This document shows, piece after piece, positions 1 through 8,335 of a DNA stretch of 43,581 nucleotides. Numbering within the stretch: position 1 is the first letter of the stretch; the number at the start of each line of letters is the position of its first letter. The stretch covers positions 1 through 43,581 of the forward strand of contig CANQMF010000004.1 in NCBI GenBank assembly GCA_947624915.1, read 5' to 3'. The DNA comes from an uncultured Bacilli bacterium. GTDB taxonomy: Bacteria > Bacillota_I > Bacilli_A > RF39 > UBA660. The position numbers and the translations under genes were made by a program. The notes under the pieces are model-generated. The model was given only the letters and a program-made list of their open reading frames with translations, ran no database searches and was not told the DNA's origin.

Positions 1-4
1 GGGT

Positions 5-44
5 TACTACGACACCCCCCAATGGGGTCTGTGTGACGCGTGAC
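5..44 (+). other. dso: Rolling-circle double-strand origin (pMV158-type nick site)
   Basis: The string TACTACGAC at 5-13 is the nick-site core of the pMV158 replicon family, where Rep cuts between G and A. A C-run and an imperfect inverted repeat (CCCC-AAT-GGGG with flanking ACAC/GTGT) follow at 12-34, as expected for a nick site exposed on a hairpin. Two direct GTGAC copies lie at 33-37 and 40-44 and could be Rep-binding iterons. The site is just upstream of a matching Rep gene, which makes chance unlikely. Anything left of base 1 is not visible. Confidence 0.75.
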
Positions 45-61
45 AAAATGGAGGTAATTTT

Positions 62-637
62 ATGAGTGTAAAAGGTCGTAATTGGGCATTTGTTCTTTAT
101 CCAGAGTCAATGCCTAAGAATTATGAAGAAATTATTTTTGAAACAGGTTTACCTATGGCTTTTAGTCCTTTACATGATAAAGACTTAAATCCCGATGGTA
201 CACTTAAGAAGCCACATTATCATGTTATATGTTATTATGAAAATGCTACAACGAGCAGGGCAGTGAAAGAGTATGTTACTGATAAATTAAATGGCACAAT
301 ACCAATTAAGCTTGAAAGTATGACCGGTATGTACCGCTATCATCTACATCTTGACAATCCTGAAAAATATCAGTATGATGACAGATTTAGGAAGTTTTAT
401 AATGGCTTTGATGTACATAAAGTAGATGCGTTAACTTATACAGAAATATCTAAAATATTAACTGAAATTCAAAGATTAATAGTTGATAATCGAATATATG
501 AATATTGCGATTTATTAGACTATTTATTATCAAGTGAAAGTGTAAATATGTTAGATGTAGCACGTAATCATACACTTGTTTTAAATACATACATAACTTC
601 TCGTAGAAATAAGGTTAAAGACTCTCTTAGAAGTTAA
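62..637 (+). CDS. Rolling-circle replication initiator, Rep_2 / pMV158 RepB family
   Basis: A 191-residue HUH endonuclease that would nick the adjacent origin and start rolling-circle replication. The motifs line up with pMV158 RepB: H38 and D41 in SPLHDKD and the pair H52/H54 in PHYHV form the metal site, and a tyrosine in MYRYHLHLDNP (most likely Y93) is the candidate nucleophile. The C-terminal third is helical and of unclear role. A good Shine-Dalgarno GGAGG at 50-54 sets the ATG. No copG-like repressor or mobilisation gene is seen, and the neighbours to the right look chromosomal. It may therefore be an integrated replicon or a remnant, or the left part of a larger element. The family call is firm and the function in place is inferred. 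Confidence 0.88.
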   Translation: MSVKGRNWAFVLYPESMPKNYEEIIFETGLPMAFSPLHDKDLNPDGTLKKPHYHVICYYENATTSRAVKEYVTDKLNGTIPIKLESMTGMYRYHLHLDNPEKYQYDDRFRKFYNGFDVHKVDALTYTEISKILTEIQRLIVDNRIYEYCDLLDYLLSSESVNMLDVARNHTLVLNTYITSRRNKVKDSLRS

Positions 638-1075
638 CATAATATACATTATAGGCTTTTTTTGGCAAAAAAATATGATGTTGATTATAAATATATATAC
701 CATGTTTCATCTTAATTAAAAATAATAATGATAAACAAGTTATAAGTACCAAAATATTATCTTAATAATTTATTCATTAATTATACCATTAATATTTATT
801 TTAGAATTAGCATTTTTATACTTCACACTTCATTAATCGTATTTAATTAATTTAAGTATGACATTTTAAATTCTAATCCACCCTATTAATCACTCATTCA
901 AATAATAATGATTAGTAGGGGACTCATGTGTTTAATTGCTGCCAGATGGATAATTATTAACCTTTATTAATCTCGATGCAAAATATGGCGTTACTATAGG
1001 CACCCTTGCCAACATTATAGTACCCCTCCTACTTAAATTTATAGAAAAGGGGAACAATTAATAAAAAAGTTAGTA
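638..1075. other. Gene-free AT-rich stretch with two hairpins
   Basis: No credible gene is present. Two inverted repeats stand out. CCCTATTAATCA at 881-892 pairs with TGATTAGTAGGG at 909-920 (12 bp with one G-T wobble). TACTATA at 992-998 pairs with TATAGTA at 1016-1022, with an inner GGC/GCC. Neither has a T-tract, so they are not obvious terminators. Beside a rolling-circle Rep gene they could be single-strand origin or boundary structures, which is a guess. Confidence 0.5.
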
Positions 1076-1861
1076 TTAATTACCAACTTTCCGTGATTGA
1101 ATTTCAGCAATTTTTTCTAGCACCTCAGCGGCATTATGTTCATTAATTTCCGTATATCCTAATTCTTTAAGTGCTAATGTCTTAAAATTATTTAATTCAA
1201 GTGTACGACTCAGTTTTTCCTCTTTTTTTTGCTCAATTTGATTGGTAAAGCGTTTATGACATTCTGCCAATCTTGTTTTAGACGCCCCACCGCTATTATA
1301 TAAAACGAAGGCTGAAAACATGATACTTTCAAAAATAAATTGTTCTTCTTCATTAAAGACAAATTCCATTGGTTTAACAAATCCAGTTTCTTTAGCAACA
1401 TATCCTAATATATATTTTAACTCTTTAGATGTGTCAAGTGACTGAATAAAATGGTATAAATATTTGACTGTGTTATAATTATCTATATTATTATCGTCTT
1501 CTAATTTTTCTTTCAATAAATCAATAATACTAACAAGCAATTCTTGCTGTTTATGTCCTAGTCCGGATAATAAAGAATTTGAAGCATCGACATTGGAAAT
1601 GTGATTGCTGTCATTACAAATACTATTTAATCTGACTTCAACGTCGAATATATAATCAGTTGTAATTTTAATATTTTTAATTTCTTCAGCAGATTTAACA
1701 CCAAGTAAATTTAAAAGCAAAACTTTTTTATCTTTTGGCCACTTATTAATATCATCTAACTCTAAATAGTTATATATCATCTGTCGGGATACACCCAAAA
1801 ACTTAGCTAATTTTACCTTTGAAATCCCCAATTCTTTTAATAAATTATCTAATTTTTCCAT
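1076..1861 (-). CDS. HTH (XRE-like) regulator with a long uncharacterised C-terminal region
   Basis: A 261-residue protein. Residues about 1-55 form a Cro/CI-type helix-turn-helix, with KLAKFLGVSRQMIYNYLE as helices 2 and 3. The remaining ~200 residues are hydrophilic, helical and unrecognised, and there is no protease or metal motif of the LexA or ImmA kind. The start has a clear AGGAGGG upstream. A sigma-A promoter lies just before it, so it is probably its own transcription unit and may regulate itself. Its place next to a plasmid-type Rep gene suggests it belongs to the same accessory element. DNA binding is well supported; targets are unknown. Confidence 0.75.
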   Translation of the reverse strand: MEKLDNLLKELGISKVKLAKFLGVSRQMIYNYLELDDINKWPKDKKVLLLNLLGVKSAEEIKNIKITTDYIFDVEVRLNSICNDSNHISNVDASNSLLSGLGHKQQELLVSIIDLLKEKLEDDNNIDNYNTVKYLYHFIQSLDTSKELKYILGYVAKETGFVKPMEFVFNEEEQFIFESIMFSAFVLYNSGGASKTRLAECHKRFTNQIEQKKEEKLSRTLELNNFKTLALKELGYTEINEHNAAEVLEKIAEIQSRKVGN

Positions 1862-1882
1862 CCTTCATACCCTCCTAATATC

Positions 1883-1910
1883 ATTATATCATTACTATGT
1901 CAAATGTCAA
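1883..1910 (-). promoter_or_regulatory. Sigma-A promoter of the HTH gene
   Basis: On the minus strand TTGACA (1905-1910), a 16-bp spacer and TATAAT (1883-1888), both perfect consensus. A second TTGACA copy (1898-1903) begins in the spacer, giving a tandem repeat that could serve as an operator for the encoded HTH protein. Confidence 0.8.
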
Positions 1911-1957
1911 GTGTAAAGTACTGTTAAATTGTCGAAATTTATTTACATCGAATTGTT

Positions 1958-2827
1958 CTATAGGACATCTAAATCAATATTAATTACTTTAATCTTAATA
2001 TCTTTGAGTTTTTTTAATTTTTTGATGACTTTGCGTTCAATTTGACGAGCTTTTTTTAAAGTTAAATCGCCATTAAGGCAAAGAACTAAATGAGCCTTAT
2101 AATAACGTCCATATTTGATTAATTCTATTTCACTAATCTCAATTTTATTATCAATATTGATTTGTTCTTTGATCGTACTAATTAATTTTTCATCAACTTC
2201 TATTGTTCCAAGCAAATTTAAAATATTATTTTTTAAAAGAATAAATGCAGTCTTCATAATTAGAAAAGACATAAACACGCTGACAAACAAATCACTATAT
2301 TTAAATATTTCTATTTTATCGCTAAATTGCAATAAAATAATAGCTATCCCAATTAATATTGAGGAATAAAGATCGAGAATGGACTCTTCTATACCATCAT
2401 CTATCGTCTTACTTTTTAAACGCTTGTTTTTAACTTGCAAAAACATTACCACAACAGTTTTTAAAATCAAAGAAATAAAAACAATAGAAAGAGCCCATAG
2501 GTTAGGAACTTCCAACTGAGCTTTAAAAGCGTTTATCAATAGAAATATACCTACTGCCAAAAGCAACATACTCACAAATAAATTAGTAATATATTCAACA
2601 CGACCAAAACCATACGGATGATGTTTACTTGGCCTTTTCCCTGCCAGTTTAGAACTTATAATGGAGATAATATCTGTAACAAAGTCACAAAAACTATATA
2701 TACTATCTACCAACAAAGCATTGACTTGAAATAATAGACCACCAAACATCTTTATAATAGCAATAATAAAGTTAAAACAGGATCCTATCAAAATAGTTTT
2801 TCTCTCTTCTTTCATCATCTCACACAT
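1958..2827 (-). CDS. Cation diffusion facilitator-like metal transporter
   Basis: A 289-residue membrane protein with the CDF plan: about six membrane segments, then a ~75-residue ferredoxin-like cytosolic domain. The signature loop HHPYGFGRVEYI after TM2 matches the family. The metal site is unusual. TM2 reads DSIYSFCDFVTD and keeps acidic residues, but TM5 reads ESILDLYSS where zinc transporters have HxxxD, so the first ligand is not His. Zinc is therefore unlikely as the main substrate, and Mn/Fe or altered function is possible. The family assignment is good and the substrate is unknown. The AGGAGG (complement of 2871-2876) is separated from the first ATG by a perfect palindrome. Internal ATGs at 2818 and 2815 are alternative starts. 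Confidence 0.82.
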   Translation of the reverse strand: MCEMMKEERKTILIGSCFNFIIAIIKMFGGLLFQVNALLVDSIYSFCDFVTDIISIISSKLAGKRPSKHHPYGFGRVEYITNLFVSMLLLAVGIFLLINAFKAQLEVPNLWALSIVFISLILKTVVVMFLQVKNKRLKSKTIDDGIEESILDLYSSILIGIAIILLQFSDKIEIFKYSDLFVSVFMSFLIMKTAFILLKNNILNLLGTIEVDEKLISTIKEQINIDNKIEISEIELIKYGRYYKAHLVLCLNGDLTLKKARQIERKVIKKLKKLKDIKIKVINIDLDVL

Positions 2828-2831
2828 AATT

Positions 2832-2865
2832 AACTAATAAAAAATTAATTAATTTTTTATTAGTT
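2832..2865 (-). promoter_or_regulatory. Perfect 17-bp palindrome between SD and start codon of the CDF gene
   Basis: AACTAATAAAAAATTAA (2832-2848) is followed directly by its exact reverse complement (2849-2865). On the minus strand it sits between AGGAGG and the ATG at 2827. With the stem folded, only 5 + 4 bases separate SD and ATG, which is ideal spacing; unfolded they are 43 bases apart. It has no GC-rich stem typical of a terminator. Confidence 0.6.
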
Positions 2866-2930
2866 GACTCCCTCCTATTTATTATTTTAACACAATTTTG
2901 TAAAATAAATATAAAATAATAATATTATTA

Positions 2931-5900
2931 TTATCTACTATCTAAACTTTGTTTCAATGAAAGCAAATCTCTTTTATTAATAAATCGACCATAATTAACT
3001 CCTTCGTTAGTTGGATGCAAAACAGGATATAAAGACTTAGTTTTTAAAATTAATTTATTCTTGATCATCCAGTTAATTATAAACTCTAATTCATCACGTG
3101 ATAAAAAATTAATTTTGCCATATTCACTAATATTATCTAGTTGATTTTTAGATATTTTGATGCTTTTAGCACCCCTTAATACATCAATTAATAGTTGAAT
3201 GCCATAATATTTAGTTTTGCTGATTTGTTGTAAACCGCAAAGAATATGATAAATAATTTGATTAAGATCGTACTGATGATAATATACACCGCTTATACAA
3301 GCTACAGAAATATCATAATCCGTCAATACATTATTTAAAACTGCCAATTGTTGGTAACCATTATTTGCAGCTACTTTTCCTTTAAGATGATTATTTATCA
3401 CTAGAGTTGAATCAAAAGAATAATTCATCATCTTATAATATTGTTGCGCGCTTAAAGTATTATTACATCCCTGACCATCACTTTTATAGTTAGTACATCC
3501 TAAGAAAAAATTATTATCTGGTCCTTTTTTTGCGACTAAATAGCCATCTTGGCATTGATCACACTTTAAAATTGATAATTTACCAGCATTATATTCATTA
3601 GTCATAAAGCCACACACTTCAGGATCATTTGTACAAATAAATAGTTTTAACCCGTAAGATGGTTTATATCGATATTGTAATGGATAACCACATATTGGAC
3701 ATTTTTTTACTATTTTTTTCTGCATAGGTTTTTCGTTCCAATTACCAATTAAAACAATATTTGGAAAATCTTTTTTTATTTCTAGTAGAAACTCCGACGG
3801 ATTTTGTTTAGGTGCAATAAAGAACACTCGGTTTTTCGTTCGTGTCATTGCTACATAAAACAATCGTCTTTCTTCAGCATATTCGATTGATTGGTCATCC
3901 TTAGTTACAAATTTTAAAACCGGATCATCTTCAATTTTAGATGGAAAGCCATATGTCTCATTTTTACAATTCAAAACAATGACATCATCATAGCCCAAAC
4001 CTTTTGATGCATGAACAGTCATAAAAGTAATATCTTCATTTGGATAGTTAACAGAACGAATCTTACCGCTTTTATTTATCATTGCAAATAAACCAGATTT
4101 TTCTAATTTATCACCATCATATGAATATCTTCCCAACAATAGGATCTTAGACTTTGTATTAGGTCTTTCCTTAGCATTAAACTTTATAATTTGCTCAATT
4201 GCCCTATCCACTGCCTTAGCCATTTCGTAATTTGAACCACTTCTAGTAGGTGCATTTAATTCTTTTTTCGTGTCGTCATAAGTATATATAATGATAGGCC
4301 ATTTAATTTGTTTTGGTGATATTAAAGACTTAGATATTTGCGTGCTATTTTTTTGAATAAAGCTTCCTGCTATGTCTATAATTTCTTGAGAGTTTCGATA
4401 TGTCTTAATAATTTTCAATATTTTAGCGTACCCCATTTTGGACCTAAACTGTGTAAATAAAGTAATATCAGAGCCTGAAAAAGCGTATATCGACTGCCAA
4501 TCATCTCCTACAGCAATAACCTTAGCATCAGACACTTTAGATAAAGCCTTCACAAGATCAAATCTTTGCTTTGATATATCTTGATATTCATCAACAATAA
4601 TATATTTATAGTTTAACCTAATATTTTCTTTGTATGCCTCTTCTAGCAACTGAGCTGATTTATTAATCATATCTTGAAAATCAATTGCATTATGTTCTTT
4701 AAGGTATTTCTCGTATTCTAAATAACATGCAAAACATATGTCTAAAAATAAACGATTACGAACATTTTGAGTTGACAAATACATTCTATTAAAATCATCT
4801 TTAGTAAAACCATTAACTTTAAAATTATTGATAAAACGTACTATTAATGCTAATAACTTACGGATATAGCGATTTTCTTCTGTTGAAACAATTTTATTTA
4901 AAATCTGCTTTTGATCTTTTTTATCAAATCTGAAGCCCTTACTAATTAACTCCTCTGCTAAATGATCGATTAAACTTCGCTTATCACAATACTTAGAAAA
5001 TGTCTGTATTAAAATAGTCCCGTGACGTTTATGAATATCAATTTTATAATTCATATTTTTCTTATATGTCCTTAACTCATCATCACTGTAACGATTATTC
5101 TTACCATCTTCCGTAATTCCGAAATGTTCAATATAAGCACTCTTGCCATCTTGTCTGATAAGGAAATCAGGCGTATATGGCTTTTTAGCTTGCATAATAT
5201 TATACTTATAAATTGGTTCATATTCATATTCAATGCCATTAATAAATAAGAAATTAGCGATTTGAACTTCTTCCTTTGATCTTAATTGTTCATTTTGAAT
5301 AGTAACATGTCTTTTAGTTCTTATATCTAATATTTTCTTTTCAAACAACTCAACATCGCTTTTTAGTGAATTATTGTTATCATGAGCTATTTTATTAAAA
5401 AAAGTGTTTATATCACTACCCTCATACGGAGCGTCAAAATATGATGCAAAAAAAAGAATTAAACTATTAACCATTCGTTCATTAGTTAAAATATTGTTTT
5501 TAAAATAATCTTGTAATACATAATATAGTTTTGAAGGATCCATAATATTTAATTGTGCGTTACTTTCTCGATTTAAAATAGTATTCCCTGTAGCATGAAA
5601 AGTTGTTATGGGACAATCGATATGTAAATCTTTATTTATTTTTTGTTGTAACTCCCCTACTGCCTTATTGGTAAAAGAAATAACAAGAATCTCGTCTGGT
5701 TTAATGTTTTGCTTCTCCACTAAATATCGTACTTTAGCTGCTACCGTAGTTGTTTTACCAGCACCTGCTCCAGCCACTACAAGGCTATAGTCCTCATCAC
5801 AAAGAACAACTTTTCTCTGCTCTTCATCTAACATTATCTTAGGATCAACATCTGTTAAAATATGATCTAAGTAATTTTTTTCACTAACCAGAGTACTATT

Positions 5901-6239
5901 AATAAAATTATCATTATGCATCTCAGTTATACCATCTAACTGATTATAGCATGTCATAATATGACAAACTGTATCATAGTCTACATGATTATCGTGGCAA
6001 TACTTTAGCAACAACTTGCTTTCAGATAAAATAGTAAAATATTTAATTGTCTCTGCATATAATTTTTTTATTTGTTGAAATTTCTTTCTAGAAATATAAA
6101 CATAGCTAGATAACAAACCGTTAATATCGTCCTGTAATTTAAATAAATTATATATTTCTAAGGTAACTTTGCTATTACCAATATCATTTAAATTTTTAAT
6201 CACTTTTTTCCTTTTAAACAGTGAAGCCAAAAAGCTCAT
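2931..6239 (-). CDS. SF1 (UvrD/Rep-like) helicase with nuclease-like insert, zinc ribbons and RQC-like winged helix
   Basis: A 1,102-residue multidomain DNA repair or processing enzyme. Residues 137-145 give a Q-motif (LDEEQRKVV) and 157-163 the Walker A GAGAGKT; YIIVDEYQDIS is the DExx box, and TFMTVHASKGLGYDDVIV plus VAMTRTKNR are the C-terminal motor motifs. Inserted after domain 1A is a PD-(D/E)XK-like segment (about 315-415): EEVQIANFL, TPDFL at 356-360, YIEHFG at 369-374, then RHGTIL. About 847-878 and 893-925 hold two four-cysteine zinc ribbons of topoisomerase type. About 1000-1080 resembles the RecQ RQC winged helix (YYGIQLLIDVLRG, ISEYGKI). The domains support unwinding of DNA with possible cutting. 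The gene stands alone between mnmA and the CDF gene, with SD AGGGGA. Confidence 0.85.
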   Translation of the reverse strand: MSFLASLFKRKKVIKNLNDIGNSKVTLEIYNLFKLQDDINGLLSSYVYISRKKFQQIKKLYAETIKYFTILSESKLLLKYCHDNHVDYDTVCHIMTCYNQLDGITEMHNDNFINSTLVSEKNYLDHILTDVDPKIMLDEEQRKVVLCDEDYSLVVAGAGAGKTTTVAAKVRYLVEKQNIKPDEILVISFTNKAVGELQQKINKDLHIDCPITTFHATGNTILNRESNAQLNIMDPSKLYYVLQDYFKNNILTNERMVNSLILFFASYFDAPYEGSDINTFFNKIAHDNNNSLKSDVELFEKKILDIRTKRHVTIQNEQLRSKEEVQIANFLFINGIEYEYEPIYKYNIMQAKKPYTPDFLIRQDGKSAYIEHFGITEDGKNNRYSDDELRTYKKNMNYKIDIHKRHGTILIQTFSKYCDKRSLIDHLAEELISKGFRFDKKDQKQILNKIVSTEENRYIRKLLALIVRFINNFKVNGFTKDDFNRMYLSTQNVRNRLFLDICFACYLEYEKYLKEHNAIDFQDMINKSAQLLEEAYKENIRLNYKYIIVDEYQDISKQRFDLVKALSKVSDAKVIAVGDDWQSIYAFSGSDITLFTQFRSKMGYAKILKIIKTYRNSQEIIDIAGSFIQKNSTQISKSLISPKQIKWPIIIYTYDDTKKELNAPTRSGSNYEMAKAVDRAIEQIIKFNAKERPNTKSKILLLGRYSYDGDKLEKSGLFAMINKSGKIRSVNYPNEDITFMTVHASKGLGYDDVIVLNCKNETYGFPSKIEDDPVLKFVTKDDQSIEYAEERRLFYVAMTRTKNRVFFIAPKQNPSEFLLEIKKDFPNIVLIGNWNEKPMQKKIVKKCPICGYPLQYRYKPSYGLKLFICTNDPEVCGFMTNEYNAGKLSILKCDQCQDGYLVAKKGPDNNFFLGCTNYKSDGQGCNNTLSAQQYYKMMNYSFDSTLVINNHLKGKVAANNGYQQLAVLNNVLTDYDISVACISGVYYHQYDLNQIIYHILCGLQQISKTKYYGIQLLIDVLRGAKSIKISKNQLDNISEYGKINFLSRDELEFIINWMIKNKLILKTKSLYPVLHPTNEGVNYGRFINKRDLLSLKQSLDSR

Positions 6240-6310
6240 ACATACATCCCCTTATGATCCCATTTATATAATATTTCTTGTTACTACCATTTTACCAAAA
6301 ATTGCCATAT

Positions 6311-6336
6311 AAAAAAAGAATCTTTAATAATTCTTT
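6311..6336 (-). terminator. Rho-independent terminator of mnmA
   Basis: AAAGAAT (6315-6321) pairs with ATTCTTT (6330-6336). On the minus strand a run of seven T follows. The stem touches the mnmA stop codon. Confidence 0.75.
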
Positions 6337-7436
6337 TATAAATACCATAAGCGCTTATTATTTTTACGTACTTCTTTAATAATACCCCCACCAATACATA
6401 GGTCACCGTAATATAAAACACATGCTTGGCCAGGGGTTACTGATTTAACTCCCTGCGGATATTTGACCAGTATCTCACCAGAGTCAAGATATTCAAGGAA
6501 TACATCATTATCAGGTTGACGATATCTAAATTTAGCAGTGCATCTTTGTGGCCTTATATCAGTATTAAAATTAATTGTATCAATGATACATGAATCACTG
6601 ATTAAATAATCACTATTACCATATGATATATACAATATATTTTTACTCAAATCCTTGCCAACTACAAACATACGATCTTTTGAGCCACCGATATTTAGTC
6701 CCCTTCTTTGACCAATAGTATAGTACATTAAACCAATATGTTCTCCTATAACTTTACCAGATTCAATTTCAACTACGTTCCCCGGTTTATTAGGTAAATA
6801 ATTTTCTAAAAATTTTGTAAAATTTCTTTCACCAATAAAACATATGCCAGTTGAATCCTTTTTGGTTGCCGTTAATAGTCCATAATCCTGAGCAATTTTA
6901 CGAACTACATTTTTTTCCAAATCGCCTAAAGGAAATAAAACATTGCTTAATTGTTCTCTTGATACTTGTGATAAAAAGTAGGTTTGATCCTTATTTGTAT
7001 CTTTAGCACGCATCAAATTACCATTTTCTATTTTAGCATAATGACCAGTAGCAATAAAATCACAGCCTAATTTTTTAGCCTCACGAGCAAACATATCAAA
7101 TTTGATGTATTTGTTGCACATAATATCGGGATTAGGCGTACGTCCTTTTTTTAGTTCGTCTAAAAAATATGTAAATACATAATCCCAATATTCTTTTACA
7201 AAGTCAACACGATACAATGGAATATCTAAACTATCACAAACAGTTTTTGCGTCATTATAGTCTTGCTCTTGTGGGCAGATATTACGATTAAGATCTGGAT
7301 TGCCAAGATAATCACCATTGACACTACTGTCCCAGTTACGCATAAATAGCCCTACGACATCATACCCCTGTTCTTTTAACAAAATAGCAGCAACACTGCT
7401 ATCTACACCACCACTCATACCTACTACAACCTTCAT
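6336..7436 (-). CDS. mnmA: tRNA-specific 2-thiouridylase MnmA
   Basis: A 366-residue cytosolic enzyme that adds sulfur to U34 of tRNA-Lys, -Glu and -Gln using ATP and a persulfide relay. The PP-loop MSGGVDSS is at residues 7-14. The catalytic cysteine is in NPDIMCNKYIKF and the second in STGICFIGERNF. The family loops ATGHYAK and DQTYFLS are present, and length matches the usual 360-370. It starts with ATG and ends in its own terminator. spoIIM lies 40 bases upstream on the same strand, so co-transcription is possible. Confidence 0.96.
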   Translation of the reverse strand: MKVVVGMSGGVDSSVAAILLKEQGYDVVGLFMRNWDSSVNGDYLGNPDLNRNICPQEQDYNDAKTVCDSLDIPLYRVDFVKEYWDYVFTYFLDELKKGRTPNPDIMCNKYIKFDMFAREAKKLGCDFIATGHYAKIENGNLMRAKDTNKDQTYFLSQVSREQLSNVLFPLGDLEKNVVRKIAQDYGLLTATKKDSTGICFIGERNFTKFLENYLPNKPGNVVEIESGKVIGEHIGLMYYTIGQRRGLNIGGSKDRMFVVGKDLSKNILYISYGNSDYLISDSCIIDTINFNTDIRPQRCTAKFRYRQPDNDVFLEYLDSGEILVKYPQGVKSVTPGQACVLYYGDLCIGGGIIKEVRKNNKRLWYL

Positions 7437-7476
7437 GTAATAATCACCATATAAATTATAACATAATGATTTCTTT

Positions 7477-8091
7477 TTATAAACTAATATTTATTATTTT
7501 CTTTAGTAAGATAGGCATTAAATAAGTTTCATATAATGATGTTAAAATTAACATAACAGCAGCTACACATAACACAATCAAATAACGATTTGTAATATTT
7601 TTAAAATTAAGATTCTTTTTATAAATAATCGACTCTATAATATATGACGATAATTTGATAGAGTAAACACCTACATACATTAGAACTAAAATATTTATTA
7701 TCTGATGCGGCATATTATAGACAATCCCCAATAATATTCCTTTAGATTTATACTTAAGTATAAAACTTGAAATAGTAAAGCTCAGCAAGAAGGACTTAAC
7801 AAATAAAAGCATTATAACAATAGGTACCCCAATAATTGAAACACCTAATAGCCAAATACTTAAAACATATAACAAATTAATAAGCAAATTATTAGTCATT
7901 TCAAGTTTCATATTAACTTGTCCAAACTCTCCTATAAAAGTTTCTAGCGATGATAAAACCATTTCTTTATCATTATTATTCAAAACAGTTATAAAAATTC
8001 CACCTGTTATACATCCAATAATACATATAATTCCTAAAAATATAAGTACTTTTTTATCTACATTTAATAGTTTGTCCAGTATTTTTTTCAT
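7477..8091 (-). CDS. spoIIM: Stage II sporulation protein M
   Basis: A 204-residue integral membrane protein with about five hydrophobic segments, matching the SpoIIM family in length and in the central stretch (SFTISSFILKYKSKGILLG, then YNMPHQIINI). SpoIIM works with SpoIIP and SpoIID in the complex that thins septal peptidoglycan so the mother-cell membrane can engulf the forespore. SpoIIP is also encoded here, 11 kb away. The SD AGGTGAAAT fits the ATG. In Bacillus the gene is under sigma-E; I could not see a convincing sigma-E promoter upstream. Confidence 0.85.
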   Translation of the reverse strand: MKKILDKLLNVDKKVLIFLGIICIIGCITGGIFITVLNNNDKEMVLSSLETFIGEFGQVNMKLEMTNNLLINLLYVLSIWLLGVSIIGVPIVIMLLFVKSFLLSFTISSFILKYKSKGILLGIVYNMPHQIINILVLMYVGVYSIKLSSYIIESIIYKKNLNFKNITNRYLIVLCVAAVMLILTSLYETYLMPILLKKIINISL

Positions 8092-8131
8092 TATTTCACC
8101 TATTTAATTATATTTATATATTTGAATTATA

Positions 8132-8160
8132 TTCCATTTTTTTTAAATATGTATTATAAT
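8132..8160 (+). promoter_or_regulatory. Promoter of the small hydrophobic peptide gene
   Basis: TTCCAT (8132-8137), a 17-bp spacer, then a perfect TATAAT (8155-8160). The -10 ends 17 bases before the peptide ATG. Confidence 0.55.
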
Positions 8161-8177
8161 TTATGTAGAGGTGTCAT

Positions 8178-8270
8178 ATGAAAAAAATTTTATCTAAATT
8201 ATTAATTATTTTGTTGATCGTTGGGATGCTAGGAACTATGATTATTATCCCTGCCTTATCATTATTTTAA
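8178..8270 (+). CDS. 30-residue hydrophobic peptide
   Basis: ATG at 8178 opens a 30-codon frame ending in TAA at 8268. The peptide begins MKKILSK, has a single hydrophobic stretch of about 20 residues (LLIILLIVGMLGTMIIIPAL) and ends SLF. An SD-like AGAGGTG lies at 8167-8173, a promoter precedes it and a terminator hairpin follows at once. It is on the plus strand between minus-strand genes, so it has its own unit. Size, charge and context resemble membrane-active small proteins such as type I toxins, but no family is recognised. A small regulatory membrane peptide is the alternative. Confidence 0.5.
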   Translation: MKKILSKLLIILLIVGMLGTMIIIPALSLF

Positions 8271-8277
8271 TAAAAAA

Positions 8278-8335
8278 GGTAATTACGATTTAACTTAGGT
8301 GTCATCAAAGACATCTTTTTCATTGTATGATTACC
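8278..8335 (+). terminator. Nested terminator hairpin after the small peptide gene
   Basis: The inner stem AGGTGTC (8297-8303) pairs with GACATCT (8310-8316) around ATCAAA and runs into TTTTT (8316-8320). An outer arm GGTAAT (8278-8283) pairs with ATTACC (8330-8335). Confidence 0.6.

Noticed and set aside
881..920. Rho-independent terminator of rep
   Set aside because: The stem is long enough but is not followed by a T-run on either strand and lies 240 bases past the stop.
5608..5790. Plus-strand ORF inside the helicase gene
   Set aside because: It is an antisense shadow of the Walker A region with no SD and no recognisable protein.
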